This document shows positions 53,015 to 61,254 of a DNA stretch of 64,000 nucleotides, in pieces. This DNA comes from CAJOLV01 sp045631885 (lineage in GTDB: Bacteria > Bacillota_I > Bacilli_A > RFN20 > CAG-826). The notes below the pieces were generated by a model, which saw only the letters and a list, made by a program, of their open reading frames with translations, was not told where the DNA came from and made no database searches. The stretch's first letter is position 1. Each line of letters begins with the position of its first letter. Made by a program: the position numbers and the translations under genes. The stretch is from the NCBI GenBank assembly GCA_045631885.1, contig JAZQVN010000035.1, positions 62,001-126,000 on the forward strand, written 5' to 3'.

Positions 53015-53300
53015 AATTTTCATTGATTTAGCCCGATCTACGAGCCCTTACCATTCGCTTTCGACTAATGCCCTGTTGAGGAAGCTACAATTTGAACAAC
53101 TTAGGCAAATCGCAACTATCCAACAACAGTTGTCCCAGGACGACGACCGTTCTCCGTTTTAAGACAGATCCGACTCTCCGACGACGGTCTCCATATTTGT
53201 TCCACACGACTCAGAATCGACGGCGGCTGGTATTTCGTTAGCTACGACGACGAACGCGCGACGTGGGTCGACCGGGATAGCCTAAAACGAGTCCGATGAC
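53015..53300. pseudogene. Degenerate GC-richer segment, including repeat copy B (53130-53220)
   Basis: No intact gene. Plus-strand frames give protein-like pieces: NALLRKLQFEQLRQIATIQQ up to a stop near 53162, then in another frame GGWYFVSYDDERATWVDRDS to a stop near 53299. Codon use (CGA, CGG, TCG, GAC) is unlike the AT-rich neighbours, which suggests a broken gene of foreign origin. Bases 53130-53220 repeat copy A. The source family is not recognised. Confidence 0.45.
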
Positions 53301-53428
53301 GATGGATTTATATTAATATAAATAGTTCAATAAAAGGCACATTATATTGTTTTTTTTATTCATAAAAATACAAAAACTTTTTCATTTGTGGCATGCTTCA
53401 TAATAATATATAGGCAGGAGGAGCCAGT

Positions 53429-54151
53429 GTGACCACGATAAAAGAAATTAATGTTGGTAAAATTGATCCATCCATTAAAGGAGTCTTAGAGAAGTTAGTT
53501 ACTATCAAAGGCTTAGACTTTTATGTGATTGGTGGTCTTCTATGTCAGTACTACTTAAAAGACCACGCTAGATATACAAAAGACGTTGATATCATTTTCA
53601 ACGATGAACAAGAAGTCGTGGAAAGAGAATTAAAGAAAGCATTCGGCGATATTCATTTGTTCTATGCTGAAGATACAGAGAATTTCTATGGTGGCACTTT
53701 TACTTGCTTTACCAGAGTTAATGAGTTATTAGGGCAAATAGAAGGAAAGAAGATTAAATTCTTAAAAGATGTTAAGGGCAAACAATATTCTTATGAAGGC
53801 ATTAACTTTAGAGGTGTTGATATTGAATATTGTATCGCTGAAAAGGTTGTCACTTTGTTAAATGAATTATGTAGACCATACAAACATTTAGTGGACCTCT
53901 ATTCCTTTACTCAAATCGATCAATCATTAATCGATAAGAAAGAAATAAAGAGATACATGCTACTAATAAACGCTCATGAGAATGTATATAGAAAAGCACA
54001 TAATCTTAAGGAATATGAACTTCCTAAAGAAATTAAGGAAGATAAAGAGTTAAAACCACCAATAGTGGTCCCAACACTACAAAGTAAATATAACGTTTCT
54101 AGAGAAGTAATGAAATCTAGTGTGAATGAGTGGTTGAAAACCATTATCTAA
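53429..54151 (+). CDS. AbiEii-like nucleotidyltransferase (orphan toxin candidate)
   Basis: A 240-residue protein starting with GTG, 6-7 nt after an AGGAGG-type site. The N-terminal nucleotidyltransferase fold has FYVIGGLLCQYYLKDHARYT followed by KDVDIIF, the G-G and D-x-D pattern of AbiEii/AbiGii and related DUF1814-type proteins. Such proteins act as toxins by adding nucleotides to tRNA in phage-defence TA pairs. The partner AbiEi regulator is not adjacent; the next gene (54206) is unrelated. Toxin function is therefore only inferred. Confidence 0.65.
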   Translation: MTTIKEINVGKIDPSIKGVLEKLVTIKGLDFYVIGGLLCQYYLKDHARYTKDVDIIFNDEQEVVERELKKAFGDIHLFYAEDTENFYGGTFTCFTRVNELLGQIEGKKIKFLKDVKGKQYSYEGINFRGVDIEYCIAEKVVTLLNELCRPYKHLVDLYSFTQIDQSLIDKKEIKRYMLLINAHENVYRKAHNLKEYELPKEIKEDKELKPPIVVPTLQSKYNVSREVMKSSVNEWLKTII

Positions 54152-54205
54152 AAGTATAATAAAAATATAAAAATCATAATTTAATAATGAAAGGTAGAAC
54201 AAAGT

Positions 54206-54496
54206 ATGAGAGAAGAATTATTAAAAGGTTTAAGCAAACAACAACTTGAAAAAGCAAGCAAATGTAAAAACAAAAATGAATTACTTGCTCTTGCCAAAGA
54301 AGAAGGCGTGGAATTAACCAGCGAACAACTCGAAGCTGTTTCCGGTGGTGCTTGTAGCCCTCATCAACAATTCCGCACAACAGCGTGCCCACAATGTGGT
54401 GAACAAATGCAAGGGGAATTCGTAGAAACCACCCCAGGTGATGGTAAATATCATTTCGTTTGTAAACATTGCGGTTTCGAATGGTTTGAAAAATAA
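54206..54496 (+). CDS. Nif11-like leader / zinc-ribbon small protein (possible RiPP precursor)
   Basis: A 96-residue protein. Residues 1-48 look like a Nif11-type leader: a helical start, then NELLALAKEEGVELTSEQLE and AVSGG with the double-Gly at 47-48, where C39-type peptidases cut. Residues 49-96 carry C50, CPQC (61-64) and CKHC (86-89), a four-Cys zinc ribbon. No lanthipeptide, radical-SAM or exporter gene is adjacent. Either it is a precursor whose maturation genes lie elsewhere, or a leader-like domain has been reused on a zinc-binding protein. Shine-Dalgarno weak; a strong terminator follows. Confidence 0.75.
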   Translation: MREELLKGLSKQQLEKASKCKNKNELLALAKEEGVELTSEQLEAVSGGACSPHQQFRTTACPQCGEQMQGEFVETTPGDGKYHFVCKHCGFEWFEK

Positions 54497-54525
54497 TCAT
54501 TAAAGACCACTAATATGAATATTAG

Positions 54526-54555
54526 AAGGGAATAGTTTTTGCTATTCCCTTTTTA
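54526..54555 (+). terminator. Rho-independent terminator
   Basis: 10-bp stem AAGGGAATAG/CTATTCCCTT with a 6-nt loop, then TTT. It ends the leader/zinc-ribbon gene. Confidence 0.88.
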
Positions 54556-54652
54556 ACAAAATATAGCAATTTCCCCCGTCTTGATACGACTAGGTCATCG
54601 CGAAGCCATCAAGATTATATTTTCTCAAAAAGTGCCCTCCGCCAGTTGTCCA

Positions 54653-54720
54653 ATTTTGCCACGACTACTTCGACGACGACCATTCTCCTGAAAAGCACGA
54701 AACCGACTCTCCGAAGCGGT
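54653..54720. repeat. Degenerate GC-richer repeat, copy C
   Basis: Shares CAGTTGTCC, GACGACGACCATTCTCC and CCGACTCTCCGA blocks with copies A and B but with an internal insertion of about 17 nt and a shorter right end. It lies between the zinc-ribbon gene and the two-TM gene. Confidence 0.55.
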
Positions 54721-54727
54721 ACTGACT

Positions 54728-55198
54728 TCAGTAATCCGTTTTTTCCTTAACCACGATTCGGGATTCGTCAATGTAGCAATCGTCGCCATTCACGTAGCAT
54801 TCCAAAACCATGTCGGGCTTAAGAAGCACAGCGTCTTTGTAACTAATATATAGCGAATGCATGAACTGGTTACCCGAATCCCCGCGAAAAGAAACGATAA
54901 GTTGGTATCCGTTTCTAACGCGCAAAACGTTATGCACTTTGCATTCCGTCTTTCTACCGATTTGCATGATTTTTCGACTTTGTCCGCCTTTAATAAGCAT
55001 CAACAAACCAACTCCCACTAATAGCAAAGGGGCAAAACCGCCTGCGATTAAAGGAAACAAATAAAGTGGCATTATAAAGCTCTCCATACGGCTGGAAACA
55101 TAAACCAGAACAACAGTAACGACTGCAGAAAACACGCCAGCAACCAAACCAAATATCAGTAATAATAGACCGCCTGTACGATTTCCTTGATTCTTCAT
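54728..55198 (-). CDS. Two-helix membrane protein, unknown
   Basis: A 156-residue protein with two hydrophobic segments (about 8-36 and 45-70) and a soluble C-terminal beta-rich domain of about 85 residues. The start at 55198 has GGAGG 7 nt upstream; a GTG two codons earlier lies too close. Codon use is more GC-rich than in nearby core genes, consistent with the surrounding accessory patch. No family recognised. Confidence 0.65.
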   Translation of the reverse strand: MKNQGNRTGGLLLLIFGLVAGVFSAVVTVVLVYVSSRMESFIMPLYLFPLIAGGFAPLLLVGVGLLMLIKGGQSRKIMQIGRKTECKVHNVLRVRNGYQLIVSFRGDSGNQFMHSLYISYKDAVLLKPDMVLECYVNGDDCYIDESRIVVKEKTDY

Positions 55199-55272
55199 TT
55201 TCACACCTCCAGGATGGTTTGCTATCTTCGATAGCTATAAAAAATATACAGCATTCCTTTTCGTGCATCAAG

Positions 55273-55317
55273 AAAAAAGCCGCCCATAATGGACGACTTT
55301 TGCTGCTTTTTGACGTT
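55273..55317 (-). terminator. Terminator of the rpsF operon, duplicate of 51378
   Basis: Same hairpin (AGTCGTCCATTATGGGCGGCT) and T-run as at 51378, plus a shared flank CTGCTTTTTGACGTT. It ends rpsF-ssb-rpsR. Confidence 0.8.
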
Positions 55318-55322
55318 ACTAA

Positions 55323-55550
55323 TTAGTCAGCAACGTATGGGAGAAGAGCCATGAATCTTGCATTTTTGATTGCTTTAGCAACTTCTCTTTGATGTTTCGC
55401 ACATGTGCCTGTTGCTCTACGGCTGGAAATTTTGCCGTTAGGAGTAATCATGGATTTTAATGTTTCAACATCTTTGTAATCAATGAATTTTGATTTAGAT
55501 TTGCAGAACACACAAACTTTCTTGTGTGGTCTCACTTTTTTGAATGCCAT
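55323..55550 (-). CDS. rpsR: 30S ribosomal protein bS18
   Basis: 75 residues, family length; binds 16S rRNA with bS6. Seen: KKVCVFCKSKSKFIDYKD, then ITPNGKISSRRATGTCAKHQ and a late R-A-R/F-M-A-L-L-P-Y segment (ARFMALLPYVAD). Three Cys (two in VCVFC, one in TGTCAKH) are of the zinc-type form, as opposed to the Cys-less form. It follows ssb by 20 nt. Confidence 0.97.
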   Translation of the reverse strand: MAFKKVRPHKKVCVFCKSKSKFIDYKDVETLKSMITPNGKISSRRATGTCAKHQREVAKAIKNARFMALLPYVAD

Positions 55551-55570
55551 ATTTCTTTTCCTTTCTAAAA

Positions 55571-56002
55571 TTAGAATGGAAGATCGTCATCTGGTAAATC
55601 TAATGTGTCTAGATTTCTGCTATCAACGCTTTCTGCTGGTGTGTCATCGAAGACTGGTGTTTCACCTTCTTCAGCACGATCACCTTTTGGTTCTAAGAAT
55701 TGAACTGAGTCACAAAGAACTTCAATAACGCTTCCTTTGGAACCATCTTGGCGTTGGAAGTTACGTTGATTAAGACGACCTTCTACACCTACCAATGAAC
55801 CTTTTCTTGTGAACTTAACCATATTGTCAGCGGTTTGTTGGAAACAAACGCAAGAAACGAATGTTGTGCTTCTTGTACCGTCAGGATTTTTTTGACGGTT
55901 ATCCACTGCAACTGTGAATGTGGCTAATGAACTACCAGATGTGGTTCTTTTGAGTTCTGGGTCACGAGTAATGCGACCGACTAAAACTACACGATTAATC
56001 AT
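55571..56002 (-). CDS. ssb: Single-stranded DNA-binding protein
   Basis: 143 residues. N-terminal OB fold: MINRVVLVGRITRDPELKRT, then FTVAVDNR and KGSLVGVEGRLNQRNFQ; the acidic C-terminus ends LDLPDDDLPF, the canonical tip that binds replication and repair partners. Gene order rpsF-ssb-rpsR as in B. subtilis. AGGAGG upstream of the ATG. Confidence 0.97.
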   Translation of the reverse strand: MINRVVLVGRITRDPELKRTTSGSSLATFTVAVDNRQKNPDGTRSTTFVSCVCFQQTADNMVKFTRKGSLVGVEGRLNQRNFQRQDGSKGSVIEVLCDSVQFLEPKGDRAEEGETPVFDDTPAESVDSRNLDTLDLPDDDLPF

Positions 56003-56016
56003 AAATGATTTCCTCC

Positions 56017-56307
56017 TTATTCGTGGTCGACGACAACTAAATGGCGTAACACACTAGGATTGTGACGAACTTTACGATTGAATTGGTACAATGCTTGATC
56101 GTCTGCGGACACTTTGATGACGACGTAGAAGCCTTTAACTTCATCCTTGATTGGATAAGCAAGGTCACGTAAGCCCATGGATTCGTCAACTTTCTTTACT
56201 TCAGCACCGTTTTCGGTGAGTAAAGCGTGTAACTTTTCCATCTCAGCTGCGCGGCCGGCTTCGTCTAAGTCAGCTTTCAAAATGTACATAATTTCGTAAT
56301 TGCGCAT
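56017..56307 (-). CDS. rpsF: 30S ribosomal protein bS6
   Basis: 96 residues. MRNYEIMYILKADLDEA at the N-terminus, RDLAYPIKDEVKGFYVVIKV in the middle and NPSVLRHLVV at the end are family-typical. It partners with bS18 in the platform. GGGAGG is about 7 nt before the ATG. First gene of the operon; see the leader hairpin upstream. Confidence 0.96.
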   Translation of the reverse strand: MRNYEIMYILKADLDEAGRAAEMEKLHALLTENGAEVKKVDESMGLRDLAYPIKDEVKGFYVVIKVSADDQALYQFNRKVRHNPSVLRHLVVVDHE

Positions 56308-56333
56308 TTTTAATACCTCCCTTTGGTCTTCTG

Positions 56334-56411
56334 GCTATTTATAGAACTAAATAGCAGAGAGTTTGCTAAGATTAGCACATGTATTATACAGGCACGCATA
56401 ATAAATGTAAA
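56334..56411 (-). promoter_or_regulatory. rpsF promoter and leader hairpin
   Basis: Strong promoter TTTACA (56406-56411), 17-nt spacer, TATAAT (56383-56388), minus strand. In the leader a perfect 8-bp hairpin GCTATTTA/TAAATAGC (56334-56355) lies just before the Shine-Dalgarno. This is where bS6:bS18 autoregulatory leaders occur in other bacteria, but I cannot match the published motif. The remainder of 56308-56635 is AT-rich with no gene. Confidence 0.6.
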
Positions 56412-56590
56412 GTTATCTTTTAACCATATATTTGCCGTACATAAATATATAGGTAAAAAAGAGCAATTTTGTTTCACACTTTTTTTCAAAGGAACAATTA
56501 AAGTTCCTTTATTTTTTTATGAAAAATGAGGTTTTCAAACTTTGATATAATCAAAAATTTTGGGGGCTTTTTTACTTAACAAAACCGCAC

Positions 56591-56612
56591 AAAAAAGGCG
56601 GGTTTTGCCCGC
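56591..56612 (-). terminator. Rho-independent terminator after lysS
   Basis: GCGGG/CCCGC stem with a 5-nt loop, then TTTTTT on the minus strand, about 24 nt past the lysS stop. Confidence 0.85.
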
Positions 56613-56635
56613 GATTTTTGTATTTTTAATTGTTT

Positions 56636-58123
56636 TTATTTGTCTCTCATTGTTGGGAATAAGATGACTTCTCTGACTTGGCTTTGGTTAGTTAATAACA
56701 TGACGAGTCTATCGATTCCCATGCCCACTCCACCAGTTGGGGCCATGCCATATTCAAGAGCTTGAACAAAGTCTTCATCAATTTCACAAGCTTCATCATC
56801 ACCATTAGCTTTGGCTCTAGCTTGAGCTTCAAATCTTTCTCTTTGATCGATTGGATCATTTAACTCTGTGTACGCATTTGCGAGCTCACGGCCATTAACG
56901 AATAGTTCAAATCTTTGAGTGAATCTTGGATCTTTATCTTTCTTGGTTAATGGAGAAACTTCGATTGGATATTGATAAACGAATGTTGGTTGAATGAGGT
57001 CATCTTGGCATAGTTCTTCAAAGATTTCGTTCATCACATATCCGATTGTATTTTTGAAATTATCTAAACGGACGCCTAATCTATCAGCGATAGCTTTGGC
57101 TTCTTCGAATGAATGGACATCGTTAATAAAATCGATTCCGGTTTTTTCTTTCACTAAATCATTCATGGAAATCCATTTGAATGGTGATTTGAAATCAATG
57201 ACTTTATCTTGATATGTCACCATTGGTGAACCTGTGACATCTTTCGCAGCTTGTCTAATCATCTTTTCGGTTAACGCACCGATGCCTCTTAAATCTGTAT
57301 ATGCTTGATAAATTTCAATAGAGGTAAATTCTGGGTTATGGGAAGCATCCATACCTTCATTTCTGAAAAGTCTACCAATCTCATAAACTCTTTCCATGCC
57401 ACCAACGATTAATCTTTTAAGATTAAGTTCAGTCGCAATTCTCAAATAGAAGTCTTTATCTAAAGTATTGTGGTGAGTGATGAATGGTCTTGCGGCAGCG
57501 CCACCTAAAATTGGATTTAAGATTGAAGTTTCAACTTCAACGAATCCTTGATTGTCTAAGAATCTTTGAATACTTCTAATTGTCGCAGGTCTAGCGAAAG
57601 CAACCTTCTTAGATTCATCATTAACGATTAAGTCTAAATATCTTCTACGGCTTCTTTCTTCGATATCAGTTAAGCCATGGAATTTCTCTGGAAGAGGATG
57701 TAAACATTTGGTTAAGTGTGTGTATTTTTCCGCGCGAATAGTGATTTCACCAGTTCTAGTGAGCATAACTCTACCTTTAACACCGACGATATCTCCAATA
57801 TCCGCTAAACGGAAAAGGTCATAGGATTTCTTTCCTACAACATCAATACCAATATAAGATTGGATGTTGCCTGTTTTATCTTGGATATTGATAAAAGAAG
57901 CTTTACCCATTCTACGAATGGCCATAATTCTACCAGCAACAGAAACAACTAAGTTCATCTTATCAACGGCTTTGCCTTGTTTCTTGCCAACTAATTTTCT
58001 AATTTCTGAAACGTGATGACTTACTTTATAAGCGTGTCCAAATGGATCAATACCCATTTCTTGGTATTTTGCTAACTTCTCACGTCTAACTTGTTCTTGG
58101 TCGTTTAATTCACGGTTATCCAT
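56636..58123 (-). CDS. lysS: Lysyl-tRNA synthetase, class II
   Basis: Charges tRNA-Lys. 495 residues, family length. Anticodon-binding OB fold in the first 150 residues (VSVAGRIMAIRRMGKASF). Class II motifs: motif 1 near FLDNQGFVEVETSIL, motif 2 RVYEIGRLFRNEGMDASHNPEFT, motif 3 GGVGMGIDRLVMLLT near the C-terminus. The start at 58123 has GGAGGGG 5 nt upstream; an earlier in-frame ATG at 58159 precedes that site. Last gene of the mfd-to-lysS gene run. No T-box leader is seen. Confidence 0.97.
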   Translation of the reverse strand: MDNRELNDQEQVRREKLAKYQEMGIDPFGHAYKVSHHVSEIRKLVGKKQGKAVDKMNLVVSVAGRIMAIRRMGKASFINIQDKTGNIQSYIGIDVVGKKSYDLFRLADIGDIVGVKGRVMLTRTGEITIRAEKYTHLTKCLHPLPEKFHGLTDIEERSRRRYLDLIVNDESKKVAFARPATIRSIQRFLDNQGFVEVETSILNPILGGAAARPFITHHNTLDKDFYLRIATELNLKRLIVGGMERVYEIGRLFRNEGMDASHNPEFTSIEIYQAYTDLRGIGALTEKMIRQAAKDVTGSPMVTYQDKVIDFKSPFKWISMNDLVKEKTGIDFINDVHSFEEAKAIADRLGVRLDNFKNTIGYVMNEIFEELCQDDLIQPTFVYQYPIEVSPLTKKDKDPRFTQRFELFVNGRELANAYTELNDPIDQRERFEAQARAKANGDDEACEIDEDFVQALEYGMAPTGGVGMGIDRLVMLLTNQSQVREVILFPTMRDK

Positions 58124-58185
58124 AATTTCCCCTCCAAAATCAATAAATATCTTACTCAATAATTTGACTTTTTCATAGTCATAAA

Positions 58186-59166
58186 TTATTGCATAACAAT
58201 TTCTTCTTTTATCTCTTCTAGTATTCGTACAAGAGATTCTCTATTTGTCAATTCCATTGACAGTCTGGCTTTATATTTCTTCACATTTCTAAATCCGTTA
58301 AAGAATTTACTAGCGATACCTCGATACATTCTCATCGCGACCGCTTCACCTTTTTCTTTGATGTAGTAGTCGGCTAAAGAGAGGCAATAGTCAATTTGCG
58401 TTAACATATCAACGGATTCTAATCTCTCCCCAGAACGATAATAATGGTCAATTTGTTTGATGAGCCAAGGATTACCAACACCACCTCTAGCCACCATAAT
58501 AGCATCCGCTCCTGTGATATCTTTTGCGTTAATTGCATCATCAAGAGTGTAGATATTTCCAGATATGATTAATGGCACATTCATCTTGCTTCTTAAATCT
58601 TTTAGTAGGTCAAATCTAGGTTCTCCAGCATAGAGTTGTTTTCTCGTTCTCGCGTGGATACCAATCGCGTCCACTCCAGCCTTTTCTAACTCCTCAATTA
58701 CTTCCATAAAATTGATAGTCTGGTTATCCCATCCTAACCTGATTTTCGCGGTGATTGGAAGAGAGATTTCTTCCTTTAATCGACGGACTATTTCACCACA
58801 TAATTTAGGGTCTTTCATTAGGGCGGAACCAGATCCAGAATTAGTAACTTTTGGAACTGGACAACCCATATTTAAATCGAAAAAATCAATATTTGGATTG
58901 AGTTTTAACGCTAATTTTGCGGCTTTTACTATATTTTCTGGGTCATGACCAAACAGTTGAACACCAGTTGGATGACTCTCTGGATAGATGACATAAACAT
59001 TGGTTTTATCATTATCGTAAATTAGCCCCATATCACTGACCATTTCAGTAACAGAAACAGCCACACCAAAAGGCTTCATGAAATCGCGATAACCCCATGA
59101 AGTTATTCCTGCCATTGGAGCGAGCATCACCACTCCATCAATATTAATATTTCCAATCTTCCACAT
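58186..59166 (-). CDS. dusB: tRNA-dihydrouridine synthase, DusB-like
   Basis: FMN-dependent reductase making dihydrouridine in tRNA. 326 residues. Seen: VMLAPMAGITSWGYRDF near the start, the catalytic Cys in DLNMGCPVPKVTNSGSGSAL, the Lys/Arg in ITAKIRLGW, GIHARTRKQLYAG, and the FMN phosphate site DAIMVARGGVGNPWL. A hairpin (AGAGG/CCTCT, 59174-59192) lies between ftsH and dusB. The ftsH-dusB-lysS order matches Bacilli. Confidence 0.93.
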   Translation of the reverse strand: MWKIGNINIDGVVMLAPMAGITSWGYRDFMKPFGVAVSVTEMVSDMGLIYDNDKTNVYVIYPESHPTGVQLFGHDPENIVKAAKLALKLNPNIDFFDLNMGCPVPKVTNSGSGSALMKDPKLCGEIVRRLKEEISLPITAKIRLGWDNQTINFMEVIEELEKAGVDAIGIHARTRKQLYAGEPRFDLLKDLRSKMNVPLIISGNIYTLDDAINAKDITGADAIMVARGGVGNPWLIKQIDHYYRSGERLESVDMLTQIDYCLSLADYYIKEKGEAVAMRMYRGIASKFFNGFRNVKKYKARLSMELTNRESLVRILEEIKEEIVMQ

Positions 59167-59190
59167 AAGGAAAAGAGAGGTTATCCCCTC

Positions 59191-61179
59191 TTATTTATCT
59201 CCTTTATCATTTGCTGGAGCTTCATCTCTTTTAAGATGTCTATTGACTAACAAGTAATCAATTTCTTCAGCAGTGATTTGCTCATGTTCGAGAAGAGTCT
59301 TAGCGATGAGGATAACGTCTTCCTTATTCTCTTTGATAATCTTTCTCGCTTCTTCATGAGCGGTTTCAATAATCTTTCTCACTTCCGCATCAATCTTAGT
59401 CGCGGTTTCAACTGAGAAGTTCTTTTGAGAGTTGGTATAGTCTCTTCCTAAGAAGACACTTCCTGTATCTCTTTCATATTGAATTGGGCCTAATTCAGAC
59501 ATACCTAATTCGCACACCATAACGCGGGCGATTTGGGTTGCCATTTCGATATCGTTTTGGGCACCACTAGAGATATCTTCAAAGAAGATTTCTTCACTAG
59601 TTCTACCGCCTAAGTATCCAACGATACGAGCCTCTAATTCTTTCTTAGTCAATAAGAAACGATCTTCTTCTGGTGTCATACGGACGTGGCCGCCTGTATT
59701 ACCACGAGGAATAATTGTAATCTTTTGAACTTTATCACTATGTGGGTTCTTAATACCAATAATGGCGTGACCAGCTTCGTGATAAGCGATGATTTCTCTT
59801 TCGTGTTCGTTAAGAGCGCGTGAAGTTTTGGCTGGACCAGCGATACGACGATCGATGGATTCATCGATATCATCGATAGTGATTTCTTTTTCACCTTTAC
59901 GAATCGCTAAGATTGCCGCTTCGTTCATGATATTTTCAATATCAGCACCGGAGAAGCCAACTGTTCTTCTAGAAATAGCAGCGAAGTCGACATCTGGAGC
60001 AAGGGTCTTGCCTCTAGAATGGACTTTAAAGATTTCTTCTCTGCCTTTTCTATCTGGTAAAGAGACGGTAATTTTTCTATCGAAACGACCCGCTCTTAAA
60101 AGGGCTGGATCGAGAACGTCATCACGGTTTGTCGCAGCAATGACGATGATACCGGAGTTATCATTGAAGCCATCCATTTCAACGAGTAATTGGTTAAGGG
60201 TTTGTTCTCTTTCATCGTTTCCACCACCTAAACCAGCGCCTCTTTGTCTGCCAACAGCATCGATTTCATCGATGAAGACTAAACATGGAGCGTTTTGTTT
60301 CGCGGTTTTGAACATATCTCTAACACGTCCCGCACCGACACCGACGAACATTTCGACGAAGTCAGAACCGGAAATGCTAAAGAACGGAACACCGGCTTCA
60401 CCAGCAACAGCTTTTGCTAATAAAGTTTTACCACATCCTGGAGGGCCTACTAATAAAACACCTTTTGGTAATTTGGCACCGAATTCTGTGAATTTGTGTG
60501 GATCTTTTAAGTAATCCACTAATTCTTTCATCTCGGCCTTTTCTTCATCAGCGCCAGCGACATCATCAAATCTGACTTTGCTGTTTTTCTCTCTACGGGC
60601 TCTTGATTTATTAAATTCAAGGGCTTGGCTATTACTTGCGCCAACAGATCTAGATAATCTAGAGAATAAGAAGATAACAACGACAGCACTACCAATCAAC
60701 ATTAACAATGTTGGTCCCCATTGATCCCACCAGTTGGTGACATATGGGTCAGTGACATAATTTTCTTCAATAGAAGATTTCTTGTCTAAAACTAATTGAT
60801 AAATTTTAACGTTATCTAAAGGAAGTGCTGTTTCTTTAGCGTTATCAGAGTAATAAACATAGTTATTGAATTGGTTGTAATAAACATCATAGTTTAAAAC
60901 GAGCTCATAACTCTTGGAACGTTTGTTAGTTTTCGCGGTTTGATCGGCATAATATCTACCGGTAATCTTAACAACTGTTTGTTCTTTTGGGGTTTCATAA
61001 ATCGTGACGATACGATCGTTTTCAAGTGCATTAATAAAACTTTGTTGATTCAAAGTGTCTGCTCTATTGAGATTGTTCAATAAAAGAACAACGGTAACAA
61101 TAATCGAAATAACAAATAAAAAAGAAAGTAAAAGTCCAAAGGACGAACGTCTACGAACTGGATTAGGTTCTTCTGCCAT
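59191..61179 (-). CDS. ftsH: ATP-dependent zinc metalloprotease FtsH
   Basis: Membrane AAA+ protease of 662 residues. Two N-terminal helices (about 13-33 and 150-172) flank an extracytoplasmic domain. AAA module: Walker A GPPGCGKT near 247, Walker B CLVFIDEIDAVGR, SRH ATNRDDVLDPALLRAGRFDR. Protease: zinc motif HEAGH with the third ligand region later. The C-terminal tail is charged. GGAGG lies before the ATG, and the upstream region is AT-rich with a TTGAAA-N17-AATAAT promoter-like pair; a short TTCGC/GCGAA hairpin lies in the leader. Confidence 0.97.
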   Translation of the reverse strand: MAEEPNPVRRRSSFGLLLSFLFVISIIVTVVLLLNNLNRADTLNQQSFINALENDRIVTIYETPKEQTVVKITGRYYADQTAKTNKRSKSYELVLNYDVYYNQFNNYVYYSDNAKETALPLDNVKIYQLVLDKKSSIEENYVTDPYVTNWWDQWGPTLLMLIGSAVVVIFLFSRLSRSVGASNSQALEFNKSRARREKNSKVRFDDVAGADEEKAEMKELVDYLKDPHKFTEFGAKLPKGVLLVGPPGCGKTLLAKAVAGEAGVPFFSISGSDFVEMFVGVGAGRVRDMFKTAKQNAPCLVFIDEIDAVGRQRGAGLGGGNDEREQTLNQLLVEMDGFNDNSGIIVIAATNRDDVLDPALLRAGRFDRKITVSLPDRKGREEIFKVHSRGKTLAPDVDFAAISRRTVGFSGADIENIMNEAAILAIRKGEKEITIDDIDESIDRRIAGPAKTSRALNEHEREIIAYHEAGHAIIGIKNPHSDKVQKITIIPRGNTGGHVRMTPEEDRFLLTKKELEARIVGYLGGRTSEEIFFEDISSGAQNDIEMATQIARVMVCELGMSELGPIQYERDTGSVFLGRDYTNSQKNFSVETATKIDAEVRKIIETAHEEARKIIKENKEDVILIAKTLLEHEQITAEEIDYLLVNRHLKRDEAPANDKGDK

Positions 61180-61254
61180 AAATTACCTCCATTTCGCACA
61201 TCAAGCGAATTATTATTATTATATATTATTTTGCTTTCAAAGAAAGTAAAACGC

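Noticed and set aside
52953..53162. 69-codon plus-strand frame as an intact gene
   Set aside because: Its N-terminal part runs through a terminator hairpin with no ribosome site; only the last 30 codons look coding. Treated as debris.
54174..54500. 108-codon minus-strand frame opposite the zinc-ribbon gene
   Set aside because: Antisense shadow; no Shine-Dalgarno, unlikely composition, and the plus-strand protein has clear leader and Cys motifs.
58124..58185. T-box leader before lysS
   Set aside because: Only about 60 nt between dusB and lysS, with no T-box sequence or specifier stem.
59789..60514. 241-codon plus-strand frame inside ftsH
   Set aside because: Lies antisense to the conserved AAA and protease core; Ser-rich low-complexity composition typical of antisense frames.
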